Below are positions 10,210-23,900 of a DNA stretch of 64,000 bases, in pieces. Source of the DNA: Lycorma delicatula (taxonomy: Eukaryota > Arthropoda > Insecta > Hemiptera > Fulgoridae); contig NC_134462.1 in the NCBI RefSeq assembly GCF_047948215.1, positions 120,054,937 to 120,118,936 of the forward strand, given 5' to 3'. The position numbers and the translations under genes are program-made. Numbering within the stretch: the first letter of the stretch is position 1; each line of letters starts with the position of its first letter. The notes beneath the pieces are model-generated. The model was not told where the DNA came from. It worked only from the letters and a program-made list of their open reading frames with translations, and searched no databases.

Positions 10210-13200
10210 TACGTTAGGTAGGTTATTTAGGTAATGAATTATATCTTTTAACTGATCAGTAACACATTTAAAAACACAAGAATGCATTTAACAATAGCAT
10301 TTTATAAGTAAAATAATATATTATAACAGCTGTTGAACGCAACTTGCATTAGCATAATCCAGTTAGTGAAGTTAGTATCTCAACCGATCGCTAGGTGGCT
10401 AAACGGAATTCCCACTTGTAAAACGGGATCTCATGTAAGAGCACATAAGAGAAGGCGTCGCACGATCATATTTCATCTTGAGTTCACTAAGGCATACTTG
10501 GTGATAATATGTACCTAAGCATCTCTAAAGTATTCTTATATCATGTTTTTGTATACCACATTTTATTCTTTTATTATATTTTTGTAAACTTCTAACATTT
10601 ATATTAATTATTTGTAAGGTTTTCATAGTTATATTTTTTCGAATCGACTTGTAAACATTTTAAATATTTCGTATAGTATAATCATCGATAACTTCATAAT
10701 CTTACAAGGTATCACGTCTAAGAAAATATCAAACAGATTTCAGTTAAAGCTATGTTTTTTGGGAGTGGAATAATATTTGATACGTTAGTGATGCATTGTT
10801 TACTGCATAATTTCAATGTTACCTTGTAATATATAGAGTAATTAGTAGGGTAATGCTTAATTAAATTGTATTTTTTTAAATTAATTGCATTACACTTTTT
10901 TAATGATATTCAGTTAAGAAAAAACTTTCAAACCAAAAATCGGGCTATACTTTCCATTCCAAATGTTCTTGATTATAGTTATTCATTTTGAACTTGAACC
11001 ATTTTTAAGTCAACCTGCCAGTTTCATTAATTAAATAAAAGATAAATCTAACAGAAGTGATGCTTTAACAGACATACAGATGTATATTATTTCCCTTTTA
11101 TTGTACCGTACGTAAATATTTTTTTATCAGTAAGGTAGATTATAATTTCTTACAAACTGATACAGGTTGAATAAGGGTGATATAATTTTTCAATACAAAA
11201 CTATAACAATCGATGGCAAAATGATAAATTATATCAAATTCATATTATGATGTGTTTTAGTAAAATAAAATAATGAGAAAAACATGTTTATAACACTGAC
11301 AGTTGGCTTTATACCAAATTAATGGAATATTACGTTTAACAATAAAATTAATCTAACTATTGTCGAGCGTTCGCCTTTTAAATCAAAATAAATGGTTATA
11401 TTTATAGTTAAAACAAATTAATTAAAATTGAAATTGAAAATTTAGTATGAATATTCAGATTTACTTTATTTAAGCTTTAATTAATATGTTTATTTTCGCG
11501 ATGATTGCCGATACAACATTACAGTTATTTTCGATATACTGCGACAATAACGTCAATAAGGATGCTATGTTTCAAAATGAATATGACAGAAAGAGTGGGA
11601 TTGCACAGAGAAGGATACAGAAGGAAAAATGTAGCTACACAGTAATAAATTGTACAAAGAAGAGACGATAAAATATTATTGTTAAATAATTTTACAATGA
11701 TGTAACAATCGAGAAAAAATAAAGATTTACTGATCAGTTAATTTTCAAGCACGACCAACATACAAACTACAATTATTTATGTAAAACAAAAGTCACGGAT
11801 GATATTCTTATTTAAGTTAAATTAAAATTATTAAAAAAATACTCACATGATACGTAACCTAAAATTAAAATCGTAAGGGTGGTTAAATTTTTCCAAAAGT
11901 TTGAAAATGCATAATGTACACACTGATGAAACCATGAGTTACAAAAAGGTTTCAGATATTGTTTATTAATGCCTGGGCAGAGATTTTGAAACTAAATTCC
12001 GAGCTACAAAACTTAATTATAAAGGTAGATATATATTTCACAATCTTACTTTAAATATGGTTAAAGCTGTTTTATAATGTTTCAGATAAACACAATATTC
12101 CTAATCCCGTGGGTAGAATCCCCATTAATTATAACGATAGTATTTCTAAATAATAATAAGTTCTTTTGGGATGAACGAATTGATTTCGTTTGCAACAAAA
12201 TCAAAGGGTACATTTTGTTTTTAAATATCTTAATAAAACGCTAAGCTTTTGATCGGTACTAAATATTTATTGTGCTTTTGTATAATCCCTCTGAACTATA
12301 ATTCCATCTCTTGAAAGTCATCTCAATAAACTTTTATATGCTTTTAAATTTGTAAAGTCCTTTTTGAATCAACTGGTATATGAAAGGAGACTCTTCTATA
12401 AGACTTCTCATTGATCTAGAAAATTATAATTTTGATTAACATGGGTACAATGATAAAAATAAACTTAAATTTTTCAATTAATAATAAATTGGTTGAATTT
12501 ACCACAATTCCAAACTATTTAAAAAATAAATGTTTTATTTATAAATTTAACTGAACCTTCTGCTTCGGAAGAAGCAGAATTCAATGTAGTATCAATTAAA
12601 TTCTATGTAGAACGATTAATTTCTTGTAAAATCAAACGAATACCTAAACCTGATAAAAGATATATGACAGGATGAAAAGTGAAGAATTGGCAATAAAAAT
12701 TAAGTTTAAGGAAATTATTAGGTTTTGTTTAAAGAGAACCTTCTTTGCTTGTTAATTACTTTAATTCATTTTTCTTAATTAAAGGTTTAGTTTTGTTGTT
12801 ATTAATTGTTATTCTTATTTTATTCTCAGTTTAAAAAAAATCATAGAATACTAAGGATTTTGTTTTAATTTTAATTTCAAGAGGTTTTATATGAAAGAGG
12901 TTTTTTATAAAAATTTTTATGAAACATGGTATTTTGTACAAACGTTTTTAGATCACTTTACATGAAACAAAAAAAAAGGTTTACTAAGAAAACATGTGGT
13001 GAATAAAGTGTATTTATTTTGCAGAGGAAGTTTCTCTACTGGCCCCATTGTAAGTTGTTTACGCGTAAATTACATGTTGGTATTTTAAACGAAAGATTAT
13101 GTTCTCTATATATAGACAATTTGAAAGTGTTTCTTTGAAAGTATTTGTTTTTGAAAGTGTTTCTTTTTTTCTAAGAAAACTTTTCATTTCTTTTGTTGTA

Positions 13201-13236
13201 TCATTGATTTTTATTAGAGCCCTCCCGATCACTGAA
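10210..13236. other. 3 kb of AT-rich DNA without recognised genes
   Basis: Only a small hairpin was noted (ttctgcttc / gaagcagaa at about 12559-12581). Short frames such as 11486-11671 (+) show no domain. Confidence 0.45.
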
Positions 13237-13260
13237 GGTGGGAGACCGAAGTCTCCCACC
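13237..13260. repeat. GC-rich perfect hairpin at the edge of the R1 ORF1 relic
   Basis: ggtgggagac (13237-13246), loop cgaa, gtctcccacc (13251-13260): a 10 bp perfect stem with a 4-base loop. It sits where the GC-rich ORF1 relic gives way to AT-rich flank and may be part of the retroelement. Confidence 0.7.
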
Positions 13261-15290
13261 CCTCCGGGTTGAGCTGTCCCTCAAAGAGACCATGACGTTT
13301 CTGTGAAGACACATTTCCTGACGCAGACGACCTTTGTATCGTCGACCTCCGGGCGCATGACCGTAGAACTTACAGGATGTACGTTGAGACTCCTGCTAAC
13401 AATCTTTACGTATATGGCCGGCCTAACATACGTAAAACAATGGCCACTCCTATCTGCGCCATTACAGAACTTAGCCCTGTGGCCTGAACTCCAGCATCTA
13501 AAGTGATTTCGTTGAAGGCACGCCGTGTCACCCGACAGGCAACCCATCCAATGCGAACACGCCTATCAGACAGTGGTTGGTCCGCAAGGATAGCCGGCAG
13601 AGCTAATGTCACTGCTTCTTAGTTGTTTTTTAAAACATTTATAGTGACCGACTATAAAGGGGGGGAAGATCCTCCCCCTGGCATTTTCGTTCGGAGAGGA
13701 CCCCGTTTTTACCCGACGACACTGCACCTTTCACGGAGCGGAGGAGATCAGCGTAGGACCTCCCCTTCGCCTTGACCACCACCGTGGTGGTCGGTGGTCG
13801 GTGGCCCGTCGGTCGCCTCTTGCTTTGCGGCATCAATGTTGACGACGGATGCAAAAAATGAACAAAATGTCGCTTCCCTACCTGCCTATATGTACATTCA
13901 ACGGTGCGCCTTAAAATCTGTCCAACCCGCCCAGGCAGCCTGTAGAAACAGATCGATCGACTCTATACATCATTTCACACTTGGAGAACTGATCTGCAGA
14001 TGACAGAGACCATCCCACAATCCCCAACCGTCGAATCGATTACTAAAACGTATTCCGTCCTTCCAAGATCTATCTTACACGCATCATCCCGGTCTGAAAG
14101 ATCGTGGACAGTCGATTGCTCAACAAGGACCTGACTCACCCTCAGTCTACCGGCAAAAGTCAGGTTCCGAATGCACAGAGCCCTCTGGAACATCATAGGT
14201 TTTTGAGGATTGTCGACCCCAACCGCCATATCAATAATCCAAGTGGATCAATCACCTTCTTCCAATTCTGTAGCATATTGCTACCAGAGCTGAAGATTGG
14301 AAGACGTCTTCAGACCAGTCCTTCAAAACCAGCCTTTCGAAATCTGCGTCAGTGGTCCCATCTTCAATCGCTCGCCTTAGATCATCTTTCATCCAATCCA
14401 TGTTCTGCTGCAGGCCCCCGTCCGGTGTCTGTAAGATCACATCCGTGATGCCTAGTAAATATGTGTGGTCTCATCCACCACGTCCAGTTGTGCAGGCCGC
14501 CTCGCCTGAGGCCCCACAGATGTATCGTCAAGCACATCTTTAAACATTTCCACCATACGGGCAATACCTTCCGTATTGCGGGAGCACTCCTTTATTTCCC
14601 GCTTAGTGGTCGCGTTTTGGCAGACAAGTAAGCTCAGTTCTTTTACATACCGGAATGAAACTCCAGTGTTAAACACCAAACACTTCTTCCGTTTCCGAAG
14701 GTCCGCACTTGCACCATCCTCCGGTTTCACTTCCCCTGGTCACCCGTCTTCAATGCGGGAGACAGAACCACGTTCGAGATCGGAGGCATCTTCCCAGGAG
14801 GACTGGGAACTCCTACTGCCTGCCTTAGATTTTTTCTTCTCCTCTGCTGTTGCGGGGTGAAGGCCGCAGCCTGCGTTTTCCCACCGTCCTCAAAAGTCTC
14901 GGTCCATCGTCGTCAGTGACGTCACCCAACTCATTGGTAGGGGTGGAAGTTCTTTCTCAAGGGCCTCACTACCCGAGGCACCCACAGAAGCCAGAACCGG
15001 TGAGACGACAGCCCCCTCCTGTCGCCGAGCCGACGCTTCTCCCTTCTCCTTCTTTTTTCGCTTGGTCACCAGTCGATCGGCACGTCGAATCTCTTCTATT
15101 ATCATCCCCGCTAGGCTTTCACAGCCGCTACTGTCGGAGGACTTCCCGCATCTGGACACAACAAGCTCCCCTCCTGGGGGACCGTCGTCCCACTACCGGA
15201 GAAAATCCCTCCTCATCGGTATAATCGTACCCTCTCACCGTTCTGGGTCAGTTATGATTCCAACAACAAAAGCAAATTAAAAGAAACCAA
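13261..15290 (-). pseudogene. R1-type retrotransposon ORF1 (gag-like) pseudogene
   Basis: A ~2 kb GC-richer block read on the minus strand from 15290 down. In order it shows a charged N-terminal part (15159-14890, with MIIEEIRRADRLVTKRKKK), then NATTKREIKECSRNTEGIA (about 14650), GGLQQNMDWMKDDLRRAIED (about 14400), GRSYADLLRSVKGAV (about 13770), DRRVRIGWVACRVTRR (about 13560), and a degraded zinc knuckle, FRCWSSGHRAKFCNGADRSG (about 13480). This order is that of R1-clade ORF1, a nucleic-acid-binding chaperone packaged with the element RNA. The knuckle has lost its first Cys and the second knuckle is broken (Tyr at the second Cys). Frames change at least five times. No ORF2 follows, although LINE copies normally lose the 5' end, so a later deletion or rearrangement removed the 3' part. 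Plus-strand frames in the block are shadows. Confidence 0.8.
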
Positions 15291-18200
15291 AAATAAAAAC
15301 GAATATAAACAGTAATTAATTGCAAAAAGTAATTAATTCGACACCTTATACCCAAGCTTTAGTTATCATCATAGTCATGCACGACGGTTAATCAAAATCT
15401 TAAATTTTATTGTCTTAAAAACAATGTCACAGAGGATACAGTAAAAATACAGTTATTTAATTATTTCATGTTTTTAAGGTTTTTTCGTTGTAGGTTTTTT
15501 TAATTTTTAATTTTATTTTTTATTTATTACTTTTTAAAGATTAGTAGTTCCTAAAAGTGGTAAGTTTATAGGCTGATGGTGATGATGAAAGTTTAGTATA
15601 CTTAACGAGGGCAAATAATTTAATAATTACATAATAATGTAGCTTTGCTGGAGGTAGAAAGAAATATTCCTAAACGCCTCAAGGCATCCGTGTCAAACGA
15701 ATCTAAATTGTACACAGTACTGGAGTGATTTACCCGGTTTCTCGGCGAAACTAACACGGATGGCTTCTCAGTTTCATTTGATTATCTTCTGCTACAATTT
15801 TTTCAACCGTTCGTTTTCATATTTTTTAGCTTGAACAACCGTATTCAGAACTCCAGTTTGCCTCACTATTCCGGGCCAGGCATTTTTTTGTAAAAAGAAA
15901 TTGGAAACATTGAATACAATTTCCTTCGTCTGACTAAGAACTGTTGTACCTTTATGTCTCAACTTGGATATTTTAAAAGAAAATCACTGTATCGAAATAT
16001 TGAAAATTTACATGACTGAATTTATCACAAAGCCTTATATGAAAATAACACAACAAATAGTAAAAATACATCACTTCCAGCTATTCACTTCATTAAGTAA
16101 AATATACACCGCAATAAATGTTTCTATAATTACGATTTCTAGAACATAATTACAAGCGATGTATGAGACATGATTCTTCATAGCGCCAATGGTTTGAGTA
16201 GATTAAAAATAAATAAATGAAATTCTTAGAATTTTGTGTTGTGGTTACAACAATTCATAAATAGCACATTAGTCAAGTATCACTCATGAATGATTCTATT
16301 ATTATTAGTTGCTATACAACAGGAAGCCTAGATTATAACATCTGTATATAATTTAGAATAAAACTCAGCAATTACGTACGCTACAGCAAGTTTATGAAAT
16401 TTGTTTTTTATACATTACCATACCACAAAAATCATAGAAAATGACAATGTTTTTAGTTTGCTTGCAACAGAGGCCAATCCATGCAAAATGCTAGTACATA
16501 GGCTTTCAGTCCCTGCGACAACATATGTGCCGATACATCTACCGTCTCCGTTCCATTATGGGTAAAGATAAATTTTTTTAATTATACTTTAAATAAATTT
16601 GTGGGAAGATTTTTCAGGTACTTCGATAACGCATTAAAAATGGCAAGGAAGCATATTAAGGGCTTTTCTCGTATGCGGAAGTACTGTTATACGAAAACAT
16701 TTTCGGTTCCGTTGTCTAATTTGGTATAGTTGGATATTGTTATATTTTGAGAATACGTGAAATTCTTTTTGCTGAAATTGTACATTCATAAGTATAAACA
16801 CGAGGATAAGTTAAATTTAATTTTCTAAATTTAGGTACACGATTCATACTTAAGGGCGCCAGATAATGATCTGACAGCCTATTTTTTAATCTTAAAAATT
16901 CGTTCAAATTTTTCCAAGAAAGAAGTTGCAAGAGATGACATAATTAATAATGATGAAAAGCTTAGTGATTTATTTTTATTAATGCCTTTTTAAAAAATCA
17001 GTCCGACTTTATTTTATTACAAATGAAATCAATTCGATCATTCTACCAGATCTTTTCTTTTAATTAAAATCCCGAAATTTCGCTTTGTTGGCTAAAAATA
17101 TTATTATTATCATTAATGAGAATTCTATCCACGGGATCAGCAATTTTACCTCTACCTGAGAAGCATAATGTAACGCTTTTGTACATATTATTCATACTAA
17201 AAAAGAAAGAAATTCGTATACTTATTTTGAATATTTTTATAAAATTTGTACGAATTCTCTTAACTCAGTATCCGCTAAAACTTCTCAAAATACAGAACCG
17301 AGTAGTTTTAAACTACAACCGTACTTCAAATAAATTATACGCTTCGGTAAAGATTCTTTCATGAAGTAAGGACGTTGTATCGAATTTATTTTTTTCCTAT
17401 AGACGCTAGTGAAGGAATCGAGGTGATTCAAATATGAGATTCGTAGAAAGAATTTACGATACGTAGGACTAAAGCAGCGATGACCCGAGGGAGCCGTCAC
17501 CTGAATCATGTAAGAGAGAGATGGAGTCTTTAATTTTTTCATCCTTACGTACGACAAACGTGTTACTCTATAAACTTTTAAACAAGATTTTTAAATTCGA
17601 TATATTTTCAGTTTACCGCATCGACACTTTTAAATGTACATATTGATTTATCTTTAAATTTTAACTGATATTTCGGTTGTAGAATATAAAAAATATATAT
17701 AACTGCCATTAAAAATTAAATACTCGCCCGATAATTAAACACCCTTTCCCTGATAACCTTACGTTCCGTTCCGTTCCGGATTGACATTATAGTAATTTTA
17801 AATACTTTTTAAAGGTTAATTTTATTACGTTTAAATTAAATGATTATTCCTGAATTTTTAAAATTCAAAATTAGAAAATTTCTTTTGAATAATTATTGGA
17901 GAACGAACTACTACCGACTCCATATTAACAGAAGGAATATTTTATCAAAAATAATGTAAAAATAATTTTCAAATTTTGCATGATAATTTAGGATATCGAT
18001 AAACTCAATGAGATAGATACATAAAGATCATACCTTTTCAGAAAATTTTGTTTAAAAAAAAGGCTCTGTAAAAAATTTTTTTTTTTAATTTAATTTAAAA
18101 ATTACAAATGATTTTTAAACAATTAAAAAAAAAAATAAAAAAAAAATATTTTTGGTATCCGTATTGTCAAAAAGTTATTTAATAAATAAGGGCTTATAGA

Positions 18201-18959
18201 ATAAAAGTAAATAAATGTTTGTAGTAAATATTTTTAAATAAATTAAAGAGAGAATGAAAGAGATCGCTTTATTCTATAAAAAAATAATACCAAAGCTTTC
18301 GTACATTCTCACGTGCTCAACACTGAGACTAATGTGTTGGAAGAAAGAAGGTTATTAGCCGCAGTTGTCAGTCATTTTCTTCTGGTCACCGGACTATCGT
18401 ATTTAAATAAAGCTAATTTCTATTGATAAATTTTTTATACATCAAAATAACTTTACAGAAGGAAATAGTGATATTATGAAAATCGCTTGTGAATAATTTC
18501 ACGCTTAATTGAAATCACAAAAAAGTTTAAGATTTAAATTTAATATAATACGTGTATCACAATAGTAGGTATTGTTTATTTTGTTTTAGTTATAGAATAT
18601 TTTATTTAATATTTATTAGAATTTACATTCAATTTGTATACACATATCTATCTATCCTATTATATAAACAGGAAGAGGATTTTTGTTTGTTCGGGATAAA
18701 CAAAAAAACAACTCCATCAATCGCAACCAAATATTTACCCATATTTCTTGGCGTAACTGACAAGGTTTATATATATATTTTATATCTAATAGTGGAGATT
18801 TGTTGGTTGAAGCACAAACTTTAATGAATTGAATTAATGAAGTGTGAATTGTAAGCCTCTATCACTGTCTGAGCTAGGTTATTACAAAAGTAATAGAATT
18901 AAATTTACGTTAAATAAAATAATTAATATTAAATAAATTAAAAAAATGTCTGTTTACCA
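15291..18959. other. 3.7 kb unassigned AT-rich DNA
   Basis: The segment 15655-15880 is less AT-rich and looks like a degenerate repeat (ccggtttctcggcgaaactaac), but I cannot name it. A (gttcc)3 pentamer run lies near 17765 and A/T homopolymers at 18050-18150. Frames of 60-90 codons show no domain. Confidence 0.4.
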
Positions 18960-19664
18960 GAAATGGGCTTCCCGTGTGGACTGCGTGTGAGGCTACAGTG
19001 GTAAGGTATGCGAGCACCTCAGGTGAGGCTAGACCAAACATCACCGTTAATCGTTAACAAACAGGGTGCCTCTGAGGCGCTGTTTTGGAAGGTTCAATGG
19101 AGTCCTCTTCTAATATCTCTTCAAACAATCATCCGATTTTCAAAATTCAAACAAGGTATTTGTTAGTAGGTTGTTAACTTTTGCATGCATCAGGTACACT
19201 TCGATTTAATAGATCATGGTGATTCGGAAATGTGTATATATATATATAAAGTTTGTCTGTTTTTTGTTATAGCATCACGCGAGAAGCAACTGATTACTTT
19301 CAAATTTGCAGGACACATTCATGTCATCCCAGGGAAGTTTTTAAGCCATCGACCAAGGCCCTAGCTCCCTTGAAAGTTAAAATATTTATTATTTATTCAC
19401 CTCCAGGGAGGGTAAAGTTGTGAATTAAAGATATTCATTAAGGGGAAAATAGATTAATCCTTTTACTTCATTATTACGTTTCTACAAACAACGCAAAGAA
19501 ATAAGTAATCAATTTTTCGTTGTTAAATATGTGTGTACTTTATACTTACCGGGCTTCTCGGGAGACCCCGATGAGACCCTTATTGGGTCCGGGATTCACT
19601 TGGGCTGACATGAGCCCTGAGGGTCCAGGTTCTGGCTAGACGAGTCGGCTAGTCTATATATATA
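18960..19664 (+). repeat. Composite repeat with (TA)n borders
   Basis: 19265-19380 is the plus-strand relative of 3215-3346. It is preceded by a TA tract (about 19234-19249) and the region ends with another (about 19654-19672). The stretches 18965-19100 and 19548-19650 are GC-richer; the latter includes gggcttctcgggagacccc, a small imperfect palindrome. Non-coding repeat of unknown class. Confidence 0.45.
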
Positions 19665-19672
19665 TATATATA

Positions 19673-20479
19673 TTTACTTTTCTGGTTATAGCTGTATTGC
19701 TAATGCAGCAGCATAATTACAAAAGCTACTTAAAGGATAGGCTACAGGTATCGGAATTTTTGCAAATGTTGATGTTTCAAGAGCGCCTTGTAGAAATTTC
19801 CGGAAGATGTATACGTACGTACATGTGCTAGCATGTGTCTCCGGACTAGTAAAACATACGGTCTTTGGAAATGGCTCAAAAATTTCTGTATATACAGGAG
19901 CATTGTTGGCAATAAAATTTAAACAAAATTAAAAAACGGGAGGACTAGTTTTCCCCATTTTTAATCGTTTTACTTTTTTTATAGTTCTTGTAGAAAAATT
20001 AATTTAAGTACCGTGGGCTTTAGTTGAAATTGAATAAGTTATTTAAAATTCCAAAGTTTTAAGGAGGATCGTACCACGTATCCAGTCAATGTTAAATTAG
20101 CAAACTTTGAGACCCATTATCTCAGTAACTATTAAAGGTAGAAAGCTGAAATTTTGAGAGGTTATTTATACTTACAAGAGGAGGCTACCGATCCTCGGTA
20201 TTAAGATATAATAATTTTTAAAAATGTATGAATTGTTTTTTCAGGTCCATTTTTTTCTTGGTTTTAAGCAAGATAATAATTTGTATCTAGTAAAATATCA
20301 CGTGTAAAATGCTGAAAGAGGATCCAGAGTATCACCATAACCCTGACACAGTAAAAAATTCAGCTCTGTATGTTTTGTGGTTTTTAAGAAAATGGGTCTT
20401 TTGTCAGAAAAAGCACAATTCTTCAAAAAGAACGATTACAAATACAATAGCGATTATAAAGACATCAGTTTACCTGAAT
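19673..20479. other. Unassigned DNA, possibly repeat-derived
   Basis: Has a somewhat repeat-like texture (19680-20200) but no second copy in this window and no coding frame. Confidence 0.35.
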
Positions 20480-20970
20480 ATAATTAGAAGCCTCCTGATT
20501 GGAATTGATTATCTTCTGCTGCTGCATCTAAAAAGCTAACTGGTTCGTTATTATTTTTTTCTTTCCAATTTAGTCATTTATTGTTAATTTCACTTTCTTG
20601 ACGCGTACCTTATCGATACTCTAACGTTTCAATAATGTTTCGACCAATTTGAACACCAAGGAGTTCCCACACTTTTGCCCTACCCGCATTACCGCAGTTA
20701 TAAGTTGTTACAGCGTTATACTCTTCTAATTGTAAAGTTTGACGCCTACAGAAACGTTTTTCGGTGTACGCGATCAAACAAAAAGATTAAAGGACTCATT
20801 TAAATTTTGCAACGTTCCGTATAGACACTTCGCCAGCAGGTCATAATTAGTAAGATCCTTAAATAGGCTTTATGGCCTGCATGACTGCTTCTGGTTTTGA
20901 ATTTTTACGTTTACATTCACATCCATTACCTGTTGTTGTAGCTGCTTCTTTGGCTTTTAAAATAAAATCA
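20480..20970 (-). pseudogene. Mutator-like transposase C-terminal relic (tentative)
   Basis: Minus-strand pieces in order: NGCECKRK and EAVMQAIKPI (about 20900-20860), then LLAKCLYGTLQNLNESFN in a shifted frame (about 20840-20790), then RRQTLQLEEYNAVTTYNCGN and AGRAKVWELLGVQIG (about 20760-20660). The CLxGxTQNxNES block, the following LQLGxYDAV-like line and the LLGxQxG line match the C-terminal half of a transposase family widespread in insects and cnidarians, which I associate with the Mutator-like group. At least two frameshifts and a stop are present. The tail (20640-20500) is lysine/asparagine-rich and ends near QSGGF. Superfamily name is from memory of the motif pattern and should be treated as tentative. 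Confidence 0.5.
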
Positions 20971-23900
20971 AAAAGAGATGGATAAATATTGAACCGAAAA
21001 GACGATTTTCCATTAAAATTGATATAAAGGACAAAAAATATTCATTTCATTGGGTTCTTTAACGTATTAGCTAAAGACTTAATTTAATTCTGTAGTATAC
21101 TTTATCCTAATGTAAAACACTTGTAGATTTTCAAAATATTCAAATGACTATAACATTTATTCAATTAGTCGGTATGTCTTATCTAATTTATTTTATTATA
21201 GACAACAAAAATTCTTATCAGAAATTAATTTATTATTGTAAAGCTTACCACACTTGTCAGTTATCTTTAAATATTTGTAACAGGGCAATATGAGAAATAG
21301 TTTTTCCAAAAAAAGGAAAAGAAAAAACAAGATATTTTTTATTTAAACAATACTACTGGAGAAGCACCTCAGTATATTTCATTATAAATTACTCAGTATA
21401 CATCATTATTTTAAACAGTAATGTTGTTTAAAATCTTTTAGTTGTACTCCATGATGCTTCTCAAGACGACTTGATTCAGCTTTAATATCAAAATTTTTAA
21501 TATTTATCCATAAAATATCTTTTACGTTTTTAAACGACTTCAATGACAACGGGAGTTCATATACTTTTTCTAAAAGTTATATACAAGCATTCAAGTATAC
21601 CTTGCGCATTCTAAAAACATGTGATTGATCGTACTTCACAGTCGCTGAGATTTTCAGTAATTTATTCATTATAAACACACACAAAAATCACTCCGTATCA
21701 CAGTAGAGCCACTAAATTTCGTACAGAGTTAGCAAAACAACTGAAACCAACTGGTCTTCACTCATTCTTGTTCGTGAAATTGTGCGTATGCGATACGCAA
21801 ACGGTTCTTATTTTCTGGGCGACCTACGTTATCATCTTGCTTATACTATTATTTTTTTAAATTATAATATAATAACTGTTTTGGGCATTATTTACGGAGT
21901 ATGTAGTTATTTATTGCGAAAAAGGAAGCTGAAACATTATCGCTCATCTGTATATGTCTACGATGACTGGTGTGTTAAACGATTGATTCTTTTCCTTCAA
22001 CGGGGGTTCTTATTGAAACGTTGATTTGCATCCAAAATCCAAAATGTTTCCTTCTTTTCTAGCCACCGAAGAAGTTATCTTTAGGAAACCTAAAGTCTCT
22101 TGTAGGTAGCTCTATAATATATGAAGGAAAATAATTTTTTTAATAATAAATATACTAAACTAATCGGCACAAAACGGTTTATTATTAACGTAATGCTCCC
22201 ACCATAAGTAAATATAAACCGACCTTGTGAATAATTGCAAGTACAATCGATGCTCAGTCTGAGAGGGCAGCCTTCTTGAAAGTAATCTCACAGATTGGGT
22301 TGAATTCCCTTCTGAATCAAGGTCCGTTTTTAAAAAGCTCATTCATTACATTAATAACTCGTTTCTCTTAACTGTAATCCTTTCTGCTTCTGATATGAGT
22401 TTACGGGTTTTCACTAGTGTCACTACATGTTAATTTTAGGATGTGAATAACTTTAAAGTAACTGCTTACAATTGTTTTTTTGCTTTGATGAGAACAGCTC
22501 TGCCTGAATTAACAGATCAGAATTATGTAGGAAATTTGTAACCTACATGATAGTTGTTTATAAAAAACAGCCTGATTCTGGGATACCTAGTAGATTAATC
22601 AGGGCCTAAAACTCTAATTATTTATAATCTTACTTCGAATAACTATTTTTTTTTATTTTTATACTGCTATTCGTTGGAACATTTCGAATACTTTAGAGCC
22701 GTCTGGTTGTGTAATAACAAGTTTATCGTCTTACAATAAATTAAAATAAGTGTTAATTTACCTATATTCTTCTCGGCTCAGTTATATAAGCAAAATATAT
22801 AAAGATTTTTTTTTGTATTAAAAGGGATTATACTAACATGATTTACAATATACGAACTAATTTTGTTTTATGTCTGTGACGTATATAAAGATATAAGATG
22901 CAAGAGGCATCAACCAAAGTTGCCTGAAGAGTAACGATGTTCTCAATACAGCCAGTTCTTACAGTTAACAGTGTGCAGGATCACTACTGCTTGTAGCGTT
23001 GAATATACCAAAATTGTGCTTGGCGTGCCAAGCCCAATATGTAACGGCATATTTGGTTTTGTAAAGGAGATAAATGGAAACCTCTTCATTCCTCACTCTC
23101 CCTTTTAAGCTTGGCGTAGTATGCTTATTACATCATTTTTTGGAGTGATTGTGACATATGCCAATAGCCTATAAGTCTTAAGGATGAAGTACTACAATTA
23201 GTGTTGATTATTATTTTAAATAATTATATTTGTGGGCTATTCTGAAGCTCTTAATATATTTCTGGATTCTTCTTATATTTTGCATAAAATTTGTTAAGTA
23301 AAAAAAATAAGTTTATTCTTTATTATTTTAACAAAATCTTTACTTTAGATTTATATGTTTATTTAAATTATCTAAATGAAATTTTTTATTTAATATAAAA
23401 GATAACTGCATATCCGGTGTTTTTTTTTTCTCTTTATTTTATATATATTTATAAATGACGTTTAAAGGTTTTTCCAGCGTTTCTATTAAATCTACGTTTG
23501 TTTAATGACAACACAAAAGGTTTTCGTAATAATCCGTATTTTACGTTTAAAGCATCGTCCTATTTTGAACTTGTTTTAAGCTTTTATAGCCTATGGGGAT
23601 CGTGCGTATAGCGCATTACATCTATTTTGCATCCAGAATCGGTTCTGTGAATCGCTCATGTACCCGACTCGTAAGTCGTTAAAATATTACGTTTGTTTTG
23701 CGATCGAAATTTTCTCATTTACATTTTACAATATTTTACTCGGTCTTATATTCGTAAAAATTTAATTAATATTTTATTATTCATTACAATGTAAATCAGT
23801 TAATTTATTTTACTAATTGTTTTAACAAAAATATATTGAACGGTGGAATGATAAAATTAAAATAAAAACATTATAATTTAAACCCACGTCTGAACGGATC

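Noticed and set aside
14104..15280. Plus-strand frames of 60-124 codons in the GC-rich block
   Set aside because: The minus strand carries ordered R1 ORF1 motifs; plus frames are shadows caused by the GC content.
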